Positions 15,085 through 23,262 of a DNA stretch of 64,000 bases are shown piece after piece. Origin of the DNA: Streptomyces sp. NBC_01465 (GTDB lineage Bacteria; Actinomycetota; Actinomycetes; Streptomycetales; Streptomycetaceae); assembly GCF_036227325.1 (NCBI RefSeq), contig NZ_CP109467.1, forward strand, positions 3,162,001 to 3,226,000. The letters are read 5' to 3'. Every line of letters begins with the position of its first letter. Positions within the stretch are counted from its first letter, which is position 1. Under the pieces are notes generated by a model. It was not told the DNA's origin. It was given only the letters and a program-made list of their open reading frames with translations, and did not search any database. The position numbers and the translations under genes were made by a program.

Positions 15085-16317
15085 ATGCCCACACCACCTC
15101 CGCACCCCTTGCGCATGCGCTCCTTCCGGCTGCTCTTCATCGGCCGCACCCTCTCCATGACCGGCGACGCCGTCATCCCCGTCGCGCTCGGCCTCGCGAT
15201 CACTATGGCCACCGATTCGCCCGGCGCCCTCGCGCTCGTACTGGCCTGCGCGATGATCCCCAAACTCCTCCTCCTGCCGCTCGGCGGCGTCGCGGGCGAC
15301 CGCTTCAACGCGCGGACCGTCGCGCTCGCCATGGACGTCGTACGGTGCGCCACCCAGCTCCTCGTCGGGGCGCAACTCCTCGGCAGCAACCCGAACCTGG
15401 CGGTGCTGGCCGTCGCATCCGCCATCGGCGGAGCGGCCGGCGCCTTCGCCATGCCGACCGTCTCGCCCCTGGTGCGCGGCACCGTCGAGGGCGACGGCCT
15501 GCTCCGCGCCAACGCCCTCATGGGCGTCGCCTCCAGCTCCACCCGCCTCGGCGGCCCCGCCGTCGCCGCACTGCTCATCAGCACCGCAGGACCCGGCTGG
15601 GCCTTCGTCCTGGACGGGATCAGTTTCGCGGTGAGCGCCGCTCTCCTGTCCGTCATCCGCGTCAAGCGCGTCCCGATCGAGCGCCGTTCCGTCCTCGCCG
15701 ACCTCAAGGAGGGCTGGCAGGAGGTGCGGTCGCGGGACTGGTACTGGACCAGCCTCATCGGCCACTCCTGCTGGAACGGCGCCGCCGCCGTCCTGATGAC
15801 CCTGGGCCCCGGCCTCGCCGTCCATGAACTCGGCGGCGAGTGGGTGTGGGTCTGGACCCTGCAGACCGGCGCCGTCGGCCTCCTCCTCGGCTCGCTCCTG
15901 GCCGGCCGCGCCAAGCCCCGGCGCCCCGTCCTGGTCGCCAACATGGGCCTCGCGCTGTACGCCGCCCCGCTCGCCCTGCTGGCCGCGCACGCCCCCGTAC
16001 CGCTGATCATCGCCGCATACGGAATCGCCCAGGCCGGGCTCGGCTTCCTCAGCCCCGTCTGGGAGACCGCCGTCCAGTCGGCGATCCCGCCCCACACCCT
16101 GGCGCGCGTCACCTCGTACGACTGGCTGCTCTCCCTCGCCGCGATGCCCCTCGGCTACGCGCTCGCCCCGCTGGCCGCCGACGCCTGGGGCCCCGAAGTG
16201 CCGCTCACCTTCGCCGCCTTGGCGGTCCTCGTGAGCTGCCTGGGTACGGCGGCCGTTCCGGGTGTCCGCGGGCTCCGGCAACTTGAACCTGTTCAAAAGG
16301 AGGTCTACAGTCACTGA
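15085..16317 (+). CDS. MFS transporter
   Basis: The 410-residue protein has about 12 membrane segments and starts in the style of MFS_3/enterobactin-exporter-like proteins (MRSFRLLFIGRTLSMTGDAV). It has LGGVAGDRFNARTVAL in the loop 2-3 position. These transporters usually export drugs or siderophores, but the substrate here is unknown. The ATG at 15085 is probably leaderless, 7 nt after a -10 box. The divergent MarR gene and the operator between them point to substrate-induced expression. Its last 35 bases contain a TetR-type palindrome and the promoter of the next operon. Confidence 0.85.
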   Translation: MPTPPPHPLRMRSFRLLFIGRTLSMTGDAVIPVALGLAITMATDSPGALALVLACAMIPKLLLLPLGGVAGDRFNARTVALAMDVVRCATQLLVGAQLLGSNPNLAVLAVASAIGGAAGAFAMPTVSPLVRGTVEGDGLLRANALMGVASSSTRLGGPAVAALLISTAGPGWAFVLDGISFAVSAALLSVIRVKRVPIERRSVLADLKEGWQEVRSRDWYWTSLIGHSCWNGAAAVLMTLGPGLAVHELGGEWVWVWTLQTGAVGLLLGSLLAGRAKPRRPVLVANMGLALYAAPLALLAAHAPVPLIIAAYGIAQAGLGFLSPVWETAVQSAIPPHTLARVTSYDWLLSLAAMPLGYALAPLAADAWGPEVPLTFAALAVLVSCLGTAAVPGVRGLRQLEPVQKEVYSH

Positions 16318-16340
16318 CGACAGCGTTTTGAACACGTTCA
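16283..16340 (+). promoter_or_regulatory. Promoter with two TetR-type palindromes
   Basis: TTGAAC-CT-GTTCAA (16283-16296) and TTGAAC-AC-GTTCA (16328-16340) are near-identical palindromes. The first supplies the -35 TTGAAC (16283-16288). After 17 bp comes TACAGT (16306-16311), and the second palindrome follows the likely start point. The TetR gene at the end of the downstream operon is the obvious candidate regulator. Confidence 0.65.
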
Positions 16341-16354
16341 GGGGAAGGTGGGGC

Positions 16355-16762
16355 ATGGACCTCACAGTGGTTTCGTACGTCGTCTATCTGGTCATCAGCG
16401 TCGCGCTCACGGTCTGGGTCGCCCGCACGCTCAGCCGCAACGGCCGGGTCTTCCTCGCCGACGTACTGCACGGGAACGAGAAGCTCGCCGACGCCGTCAA
16501 CCACCTGCTGGTGGTCGGCTTCTACCTGGTCAACCTGGGCTTCGTCGCCCTCTACCTCCAGGACGACACCACGATCACCGACGCCCGCGGGGTCTTCGAG
16601 GCCCTCTCGAAGAAGCTCGGCGTCGTCCTCCTCGTCCTCGGGGTGATGCACCTCGGCAACGTCTACGCACTCAACAAGTTCCGCCGCCGCGGAATGATGG
16701 AGCGCGAGCAGACCCCGCCGGTGGGCCCGCAGGGCTGGGTCGCACCCACCCCCGGTAGGTGA
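16355..16762 (+). CDS. Small integral membrane protein
   Basis: The 135-residue product has three hydrophobic segments (about residues 5-24, 44-66 and 84-105) and a basic, Pro-containing tail (KFRRRGMMEREQTPP). I do not recognise a named family. The ATG at 16355 follows GGGGAAGGTGGGG. An upstream in-frame start would run through the promoter palindromes and is rejected. It is first in a likely three-gene operon with a DCC-type thiol protein and a TetR regulator. Confidence 0.7.
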   Translation: MDLTVVSYVVYLVISVALTVWVARTLSRNGRVFLADVLHGNEKLADAVNHLLVVGFYLVNLGFVALYLQDDTTITDARGVFEALSKKLGVVLLVLGVMHLGNVYALNKFRRRGMMEREQTPPVGPQGWVAPTPGR

Positions 16763-16769
16763 CGGGGCG

Positions 16770-17159
16770 ATGGGCACACCGGTCAAGGGACTCACCGTCC
16801 TCTACGACGCCCAGTGCAACCTCTGCGTCCACCTGCGCCAGTGGCTGACGAGGCAGCGCCAACTCGTCCCGCTGACCCTGCTCCCCGCAGGGTCGGAGGC
16901 GGCCCGCAAGCGCTACCCGGGACTCGACCACCGCAGCACGCTCACCGAGATCACGGTGATCGGTGACCAGGGCCAGATCTACCGCGGCCCCGCCGCCTGG
17001 ATCGTCTGCCTCTGGGCGCTCGCCGACCACAGGGCCAAGTCGCACTGGCTGGCCACCCCCGCCGGGGCGCCCTTCGTACGGGCCGCGATGCTCTCCGCGG
17101 CCAAGTACCGGGACGTCACAGCGAGGCCCTGCGGCGACCAGTGCGAGATCCCCGGTTAG
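16770..17159 (+). CDS. DCC family thiol-disulfide oxidoreductase-like protein
   Basis: The 129-residue product has the DCC-family start VLYDAQCNLCVHLRQWL, with a CxxC-like pair (CNLC) and a basic helix. The family is related to thioredoxin-fold proteins of unclear physiological substrate. A second cysteine pair near the C-terminus (CGDQC) could give extra redox capacity. It lies 7 nt after the membrane protein gene and 11 nt before the TetR gene. Confidence 0.75.
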   Translation: MGTPVKGLTVLYDAQCNLCVHLRQWLTRQRQLVPLTLLPAGSEAARKRYPGLDHRSTLTEITVIGDQGQIYRGPAAWIVCLWALADHRAKSHWLATPAGAPFVRAAMLSAAKYRDVTARPCGDQCEIPG

Positions 17160-17170
17160 GCTCGGGTTTC

Positions 17171-17872
17171 GTGACTGACGCAAAGGCCCCCAAGAGCGAG
17201 CAGACCCGCACGCTCATCCTCGAGACCGCGCTCCGGCTCTTCCAGGAGCGCGGTTACGACAAGACGACCATGCGGGCCATCGCCCAGGAGGCCGGGGTCT
17301 CCACCGGCAACGCGTACTACTACTTCTCCTCCAAGGAACACCTGGTCCAGGGGTTCTACGACCGGATCGCCGCCGAGCACCAGGCGGCGGTCCGCCCCGT
17401 ACTGGACAAGGAGACCGACCTCCAGGCGCGACTGGCCGGCGTACTGAACGCCTGGCTGGAGATCGCCGCCCCGTACCACGAGTTCGCCGCGCAGTTCTTC
17501 AAGAACGCCGCCGACCCCGAGAGCCCCCTCAGCCCCTTCTCCCCGGAGTCGGAGCACGCCCGCGAGGCGGCGATCGACGTCCACCGGGAGGTCCTGGCCG
17601 GCTCGAAGTCGAAGGTCGCGCCCGAACTGGTCGACATACTCCCCGAGTTGATGTGGCTCTCCCAGATGGGCCTGGTCCTCTACTGGGTCTTCGACCGCTC
17701 CGAGGGCCGCGAACGCAGCCACCGCCTGGCGGAGCGCGGCGCCCGCCTGACCACCCGGGGCGTGGCCCTGGCCCGCTTCCGCGTGCTGCGCCCACTGGTG
17801 CTCGAAGTCCACGAGCTCTTCACGGACTTCCTCCCGGGCATGGCGCAGACGGTGAGCGCACGGAAGCGGTAG
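17171..17872 (+). CDS. TetR family transcriptional regulator
   Basis: The 233-residue product has the TetR helix-turn-helix (TLILETALRLFQERGYDKTT, then RAIAQEAGVSTGNAYYYFSSKEHL in two parts). A large helical ligand-binding domain follows, with WLSQMGLVLYWVFDRS. The GTG at 17171 gives VTDAKAPKSEQT. It is last in the operon from 16355, whose promoter carries two TTGAAC-GTTCAA palindromes, so autorepression is likely. The ligand is unknown. The redox-type partner may hint at envelope or oxidative stress, but that is speculation. Confidence 0.85.
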   Translation: MTDAKAPKSEQTRTLILETALRLFQERGYDKTTMRAIAQEAGVSTGNAYYYFSSKEHLVQGFYDRIAAEHQAAVRPVLDKETDLQARLAGVLNAWLEIAAPYHEFAAQFFKNAADPESPLSPFSPESEHAREAAIDVHREVLAGSKSKVAPELVDILPELMWLSQMGLVLYWVFDRSEGRERSHRLAERGARLTTRGVALARFRVLRPLVLEVHELFTDFLPGMAQTVSARKR

Positions 17873-17879
17873 CCCCGGG

Positions 17880-20354
17880 CTAGAGCTGGCTGAGGATCGT
17901 CCGGTCGGTGATCTCCTTGTCCTTGGCGAGCATCATCGCCTTGCTGAGGATGACGGCGAGCGTGCGGTCGCCCTCGAAGGGGAGATAGCCGGGATCGGCC
18001 GGCGTGACCCCCTTGGGGACGATGCACAGGTACTGGTCGTGCGGGCTCATCAGGATGTTCCCCGAGCCCAGATGGATCTTGTACGTGTGGAGCTCGCCCT
18101 TGACCTCCAGGAACCGCCCTTCGAGCGTGCAGCGGTCGGCGATCGCGAGCCGGGGTATCAACCCGGCGAGCAGCTCGCGCCGGGTCTCGGCGCTCTGGCC
18201 CAGCTCACCGAAGCCGTAGGAGTTCCAGTAGGCACGGAAACGGCCGCCGGGGCCGCCGTCCTGCCAGGTGGGGTCATTGCCGACGCTCGCCACCCCCACG
18301 AACAGGTCGACGTCGCGCAGGATCTCGCTGAGCACCAGGGGCGGGATCTCCTCCAGCGGCACGCCTTCCACCGGCTCCTGGTGCCAGCCCCGCCGGTACT
18401 CCCCACTGCCCGCATGGGCGGAGTTGGTGGGCGTATCGGCCGTATAGAAGCGGACCTGGTCGGTCCTCAGCCAGAGGTAGCTGCCGGAATCGGTCAGCGC
18501 CGGATGCCCGTCGCCCTCCTCGACGCCGTCGATCCAGAACTCAGCACGCAGCCCCCATGCTTCCAGGGCGCGCGTCGCGGGCGGGAAGTGGTCGTCCACG
18601 CAGAGCCGCAGCTTGTTGTGCCAGCCGCGTACAGCAGCGAGGGAGTTGAACTGGTGCTGGCGCAGGACGTGCGCGGCGAACCGGTTGGAGTAGGTCCGCG
18701 TCGTGCGCTCGGCGTCGGTGAGCAGATACACCTCGCGATGGGCCTGCTTGAACGGCTGGGTGATGCGATGCCGCTCCAGCCACTCCCGCCAGGCGACGAC
18801 CTCCTTGGGTGCGCGCCCGACGGGGTGCCACAGCTCGACGGAGGACCCCTCGGTCACGGGCGCGTCGTCGACCGTACGCAGCTCCCCGTCCGCGAAGCCG
18901 ACAGCCGTACCGTCGACCGACCACAGCAGCCGCCGGGCGAGCGTCCCGACGAGCGGATGGTCGAGATAGCGCGCACGCCAGGCGCCGTACGTCCAGGTCC
19001 GCCGGGCCAGGAACTGCCGGTCCAGCCGCTCGACCTGGGCGGACAGCATCTTGTCGATGTCCTTGACGGCGGCCTTGAGCTCCTTCAGCTCCTCGGCGTG
19101 CTCGCCCCGGACAGCGGCGGGCACAGCCTTGACCTGCTTGCCGGAGGCATTGCGCCAGGCGATCTGGACCCTGCTGCCGACAACCGTCAACTCGGCGGCA
19201 CACTCCCCCAGTTGATGAGTCGACCCACCGACCTCCGTGAGCCCGTAGGCCGGCACGGCCAGCTCCTCGACCTCCTCACGACTCATCCCCAGCGCCGCCG
19301 ACCGCACATCCAGCGCCGTACTGATCAGCTTGAGGGTCCCCTTGTACGTCACCCGGGAAGCGAGCCGCGCCAGCTCGGCCAGGGCAGCGTCCCCGTCCAT
19401 CCGGGACAGCGCGACGACACCGGCGTTGGCGACCTTCGGGCTGCGCGGTCCGATGCCAGGGGTCTTGCGCAGGGAGGTCTCCACGAGCAGGCCCAGTGCT
19501 CTGGCGGAGCCCGGATGTGCGGGCAGGAGGGCCAGCAACCAGGTCAGTCCGCGCAGGACGTTGGCGTTGTACGGGTCGAACTCCTCGTTGGGCGAGGTGG
19601 AATAGCCTGTGGTGTCGAAGAGCCAGGTACGAGGGCGACCCACCAGGCCCAGCCAGCTCTCGACCGCCGACCGCAGCGCGTCGCCGTCCATACCCTCCGC
19701 CTCGATCAGCGTCCGGGCCGTCCTCTCCCACTTGGCTGTCGGTCTGGCGGCGGTGGCGGCGACCGCGTGACGGACGACCGCGCCCCAGGAGTCATCACGC
19801 TCGCCGAGCTCGACAAGCACCCGGTCCGCCCATGCCTCGCCCGGGTTCACCACCGGATCGGGCAGGGCGGAGAGCAGATCGTTGAGCTCCGGGTCCGGGT
19901 AGTAGGCCTGGGCGACGGAGCGCCGCATCGTCGCGACGACGGGTCCCGGCACCACACGCCCCACGGCGAGTTCGGTCGCGACCAGCGCGGTCAGCTCACC
20001 CGTGGACCAGGCGGAGTGCATCCGCCCGTACTCTTCCAGCCGTCGCAGCCGCTCGACGGAGAGGAGGTCAACGGGCAAGTCCCTGGCGAGGATCCCCACC
20101 AGGGTCAGCGTGTCGGCCCCGGCGCCGGATTCGGTGTCGTACGGCTCGCTGATGCGTATCAGCTCGTTGGCCAGCCGCAGACGCGCCTCCTCGGGGAGGG
20201 CGCGCACGGTCGCGAGGACGGACACGCCGTCGCCGCCCCAGTGGTTGCCGTTCGTGGTCGCGATCTTCAGCAGCTCACGGGCGAGCCTGCTCATGTTCCC
20301 GTCAGCCGCGTACAGTTCCGCATTTCTGACCCGGTTCGGGTAGCGGGTCGTCAT
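17880..20354 (-). CDS. DUF4132 domain protein (MolR-like)
   Basis: This 824-residue soluble protein has a helical repeat-like first half (many LARELLKIATTNG- and ELTALVATELAVGR-type helices). A C-terminal DUF4132 region follows from about residue 430. Conserved-looking blocks there are REVYLLTDAERTTRTYSNRF, HVLRQHQFNSLAAVRGW, and near the end HLGSGNILMSPHDQYLCIVP. DUF4132 occurs in E. coli MolR/YehI and has no settled biochemical role. Its start overlaps by one base (TGATG) the stop of a small protein with a Gly-Gly tail, so the two are made together. No transmembrane segment or known catalytic motif is visible. Confidence 0.8.
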   Translation of the reverse strand: MTTRYPNRVRNAELYAADGNMSRLARELLKIATTNGNHWGGDGVSVLATVRALPEEARLRLANELIRISEPYDTESGAGADTLTLVGILARDLPVDLLSVERLRRLEEYGRMHSAWSTGELTALVATELAVGRVVPGPVVATMRRSVAQAYYPDPELNDLLSALPDPVVNPGEAWADRVLVELGERDDSWGAVVRHAVAATAARPTAKWERTARTLIEAEGMDGDALRSAVESWLGLVGRPRTWLFDTTGYSTSPNEEFDPYNANVLRGLTWLLALLPAHPGSARALGLLVETSLRKTPGIGPRSPKVANAGVVALSRMDGDAALAELARLASRVTYKGTLKLISTALDVRSAALGMSREEVEELAVPAYGLTEVGGSTHQLGECAAELTVVGSRVQIAWRNASGKQVKAVPAAVRGEHAEELKELKAAVKDIDKMLSAQVERLDRQFLARRTWTYGAWRARYLDHPLVGTLARRLLWSVDGTAVGFADGELRTVDDAPVTEGSSVELWHPVGRAPKEVVAWREWLERHRITQPFKQAHREVYLLTDAERTTRTYSNRFAAHVLRQHQFNSLAAVRGWHNKLRLCVDDHFPPATRALEAWGLRAEFWIDGVEEGDGHPALTDSGSYLWLRTDQVRFYTADTPTNSAHAGSGEYRRGWHQEPVEGVPLEEIPPLVLSEILRDVDLFVGVASVGNDPTWQDGGPGGRFRAYWNSYGFGELGQSAETRRELLAGLIPRLAIADRCTLEGRFLEVKGELHTYKIHLGSGNILMSPHDQYLCIVPKGVTPADPGYLPFEGDRTLAVILSKAMMLAKDKEITDRTILSQL

Positions 20355-20668
20355 CAGCCACCCACCAGCGGTACGAGCTTCAGGAAGGTGACCTCGGTAC
20401 CGGCCGGCAGCTCGATCTCCTCATCCAGCTCCTCGACCTGCCGCTCCCCCACCAGCACGACGAACCCGTTCCGCCCGAAGGCGGTCAGGGCCCGCTCGAA
20501 CTGCCGCTCCGGGTCGGCCCCTTCCTTGTCCTGGGCAACCTCATGGAAGACCCGCCGCCGTATCACCTCGCGCAACGTCAGCCGCGCCTCGGCAATGTCC
20601 AGCGCCCAGGCGCCCGCACCGCCGCCCACCCCTGATGTCGTCTCCTCGACGAACGTCACCATTCCCAT
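20354..20668 (-). CDS. Small beta-grasp-like protein with C-terminal Gly-Gly
   Basis: The 104-residue product starts MGMVTFVEETTSG, continues with RLTLREVIRRRVFHEVA, and ends NGFVVLVGERQVEELDEEIE, TEVTFLKLVPLVGG. The last part resembles the ThiS/MoaD C-terminus: a strand, a variable loop, a D/GTEV strand and a terminal GG. In ThiS, MoaD and ubiquitin that tail is activated by an E1-like enzyme. No E1 gene is next to it. It is coupled by a one-base overlap to a DUF4132 protein. The ATG at 20668 was chosen because the upstream TTG lies inside a perfect hairpin. ATG 20662 is also possible. Confidence 0.65.
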   Translation of the reverse strand: MGMVTFVEETTSGVGGGAGAWALDIAEARLTLREVIRRRVFHEVAQDKEGADPERQFERALTAFGRNGFVVLVGERQVEELDEEIELPAGTEVTFLKLVPLVGG

Positions 20669-20682
20669 GTCACGGAGAGTAG

Positions 20683-20732
20683 GGCTCACCACTGACAACG
20701 CCTCCGACAGGGGCTGTTGTCAGTGGTGAGCC
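20683..20732 (-). terminator. Perfect 17-bp stem hairpin between MMPL gene and GG-tail gene
   Basis: GGCTCACCACTGACAAC (20683-20699) and its exact complement (20716-20732) enclose a 16-nt loop, 8 nt beyond the MMPL stop. It most likely ends the MMPL transcript, though there is no T run. The stem also lies just upstream of the GG-tail gene start. Confidence 0.7.
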
Positions 20733-20739
20733 AGTACGC

Positions 20740-23115
20740 TCACTGCACAGCTGCGCCGCTGAGCACCAGGTCGTGCACCAACGGCTCGTCCCCCACATGG
20801 ACATGGCGGGCCAGCGGTTCGTACAGGCCTGTCGTCGCCGCGAGGAGGTAGGGGCCCGGGGACGGTACGGCCAGGATGTACGAGCCGTCCGCGAGGGTGG
20901 TGACGCGGTCCAGTTGGCGGCCGCCCGGGGAGAGCAGGGTCAGTACCGCCTCGGCGACCGGGTCGCCCTCGGGGGTCCGTACGAAACCGTGTATGACCTG
21001 CACCGGAGTCTCCTCCTTCGTGGGGGTGGGGTCTTCGTGGGGTTCGACCGCCAGGTGCGGCAGGCGCTTCTCCAGGCCTGCCGGGAGCCACCAGTTGGAG
21101 CGGCCGAGCAGGTGCATCGCCGCCGGCACCAGGGCCGTACGGAGGATGAAGGCGTCCAGTGCCACCGCCGCCGCCAGGCCGATGCCCGCCATCGCACCCT
21201 CCACGTCGCCGCTGAGCACGAACGCGCTGAAGACGCAGATCATGATCAGGGCCGCGCAGTTGATGACGCGGCTCGTCTCGGCGAGGCCGATGCGGACCGC
21301 GCGGGCGTTGTCGCGGGTGTGCACCCATTCCTCGTGCATCCGGCTCACCAGGAAGACCTGGTAGTCCATCGAGAGGCCGAAGAGGAGCGAGAGCATGATG
21401 ACGGGGAGGAAGGCCGTGATGGGTCCGGCCTTCGCGTCGAGGAGGTTCGCTCCCCAGCCCCATTGGAAGATCGCGACCAGCACTCCGAAGGACGCGGCCG
21501 CCGCCACCAGGTTCATGATCGCCGCCATGAGCGGCACCACCAGGGAGCGGAAGGCGACCAGGAGGAGCAGGAAGCCCAGGCCGATGATCGTGGCCACGAA
21601 GTACGGCAGGCGTGAGCCCGTCACCGCCGCGAAGTCCTTGAACGTGGCCGTCACACCGCCCACATGGGCGGGGACGTGCGACGCGGGGATCACGTCGTCG
21701 CGGATCCGGTCGATCAGATCGGCCGTCTCCTTCGACTGGGGTGAGGTCGTCGGGACCACCTGGATCACCGAGACACCGTGCGACGGCGGGGCCGCCGACA
21801 CCTGCGCCACGCCCTCGGTCGCCTTGATCCGCTGGGCGAGGTCGCCCGTGGAGGCCTGCGGGGAGACCACCAGGAGCGGGCCGTTGAAGCCGGGGCCGAA
21901 GCCCTCGGCGAGCATGTCGTACGCCTGGCGGGTCGTCGTCGACTGGGGCTGGTTGCCCTGGTCGGAGGCGCCGAGGCGGAGCGAGAAGACGGGGATCGCG
22001 AGGATCCCCATGACCACCAGGGCCAGCAGCGCCACGGAGCGCGGGCGCTTCTGTACGTAACCCGACCAGCGCGCCGCCGCCCCCTGCGCGTCCCCCTTCA
22101 GCGGTCCGTCGGCCGCCAGCCGCCTGCGCTGCCTGCGGCTCAGGACGCGCGGGCCCAGCAGTCCGAAGAGCGCGGGCAGCAGCGTCGTCGCGGCCAGGAC
22201 CGAGATGATCACCGTCACCGACGTCGCGATGACGACCCCGTTGAGGAACGACAGGCGCATCACCAGCATGCCGGCCAGCGCGATGACCACCGTGCCGCCC
22301 GCGAACAGCACCGCCCGGCCCGAGGTGTTGAGGGCCGTGACCGCCGACTCCTCCGGGTTCTGGCCGCGCAGGATGCCCTTGCGGTGGCGGGTGACGATGA
22401 AGAGCGCGTAGTCGATCCCGACGCCCAGACCGATCAACGAGCCGAGCAGCGGGGCGAATTCGGGGATGTCGGTGGCATGGCTGAGGAGCGTCGTCGACAT
22501 CGCGCCCATGCCCACGCCGAAGATCGCGATCGTGATCGGCAGCAGCATCGAGAAGAACGCGCCGAACGCGAGGAAGAGCACGACCGCGGCCGCGAGGATC
22601 CCCACGCCCTCCGACAGTCCCTGCGGCGACTCCTGGATCCGGGTGATCGCCTGCCCGCCGAGCTCCACCTTCAGCCCGGCGCCCGCCGCGTCGTGCGCGG
22701 TGTCGACGACGTCCTGGACCAGGTCCTTCGGTACGGAGTCGGCGCGCTCGGCGAAGGTGATCTGCGCATACGCCGTACGCCCGTCCGCGCTGGCCACGGG
22801 CGCGCTCACCTGGCCGACGCCCTCCATGCCCGCGATGGACTTCAGTGCGGGATCGATCCTGCTCCGTACCGTCGCGTCGGACACCGTGCCCGACGTCGTA
22901 CGCCAGACCACCGTGTCCGTGTCGCCGGACGCCTGCGGGAACGCCTTGTTCATCAGGTCGTACGCCCGCGTGGAGTCCGTGTCGGGCAGGCTGAAGACGT
23001 TCGAGTAATTGGCGCCCAGGGCCGTGCCCCCCGCGCCCAGTCCGACCAGCGCCCCCACCCAGAGCAACAGGACCACCAGCCGGTGCCGGTAGCACCACCT
23101 TGCCAATGCCGCCAC
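20740..23115 (-). CDS. MMPL family transporter with C-terminal carboxypeptidase-regulatory-like domain
   Basis: The 791-residue RND-type protein has two MMPL repeats, each with one helix, a large extracellular loop and five more helices. SLIGLGVGIDYALFIVTRHR and LLFGLSMDYQVFLVSRMHEE carry the Asp-Tyr pairs used for proton coupling in this family. The last 90 residues (from about 700) form a separate beta-sandwich-like domain (GFVRTPEGDPVAEAVLTLL, LADGSYILAVPSPG) typical of carboxypeptidase regulatory or transthyretin-like folds. That domain is unusual for MMPL proteins. The GTG at 23115 follows AAAGGAG by 8 nt. It is divergent from a two-component system, a likely regulator. Confidence 0.88.
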   Translation of the reverse strand: MAALARWCYRHRLVVLLLWVGALVGLGAGGTALGANYSNVFSLPDTDSTRAYDLMNKAFPQASGDTDTVVWRTTSGTVSDATVRSRIDPALKSIAGMEGVGQVSAPVASADGRTAYAQITFAERADSVPKDLVQDVVDTAHDAAGAGLKVELGGQAITRIQESPQGLSEGVGILAAAVVLFLAFGAFFSMLLPITIAIFGVGMGAMSTTLLSHATDIPEFAPLLGSLIGLGVGIDYALFIVTRHRKGILRGQNPEESAVTALNTSGRAVLFAGGTVVIALAGMLVMRLSFLNGVVIATSVTVIISVLAATTLLPALFGLLGPRVLSRRQRRRLAADGPLKGDAQGAAARWSGYVQKRPRSVALLALVVMGILAIPVFSLRLGASDQGNQPQSTTTRQAYDMLAEGFGPGFNGPLLVVSPQASTGDLAQRIKATEGVAQVSAAPPSHGVSVIQVVPTTSPQSKETADLIDRIRDDVIPASHVPAHVGGVTATFKDFAAVTGSRLPYFVATIIGLGFLLLLVAFRSLVVPLMAAIMNLVAAAASFGVLVAIFQWGWGANLLDAKAGPITAFLPVIMLSLLFGLSMDYQVFLVSRMHEEWVHTRDNARAVRIGLAETSRVINCAALIMICVFSAFVLSGDVEGAMAGIGLAAAVALDAFILRTALVPAAMHLLGRSNWWLPAGLEKRLPHLAVEPHEDPTPTKEETPVQVIHGFVRTPEGDPVAEAVLTLLSPGGRQLDRVTTLADGSYILAVPSPGPYLLAATTGLYEPLARHVHVGDEPLVHDLVLSGAAVQ

Positions 23116-23262
23116 GATTCATGCTCCTTTGTCGGTCTCCCCCGGGCCGTCCACCCAGCATCGGGTCCGGATGCGCCCCAGCACGGTCGGCGGCCATGAC
23201 TCTCAAGGAACTCCAAGACAGCGACCGCTGTTCAGTACAACGACCCGGCGGATACTGGGGAC

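Noticed and set aside
20669..20698. Upstream TTG start for the GG-tail protein
   Set aside because: It lies inside the perfect hairpin arm and adds ten residues that do not resemble the conserved start.
18039..20729. Long open frame antisense to the DUF4132 gene
   Set aside because: The translation is low-complexity Arg/Gly/Pro with no domain, and the opposite strand has the conserved protein.
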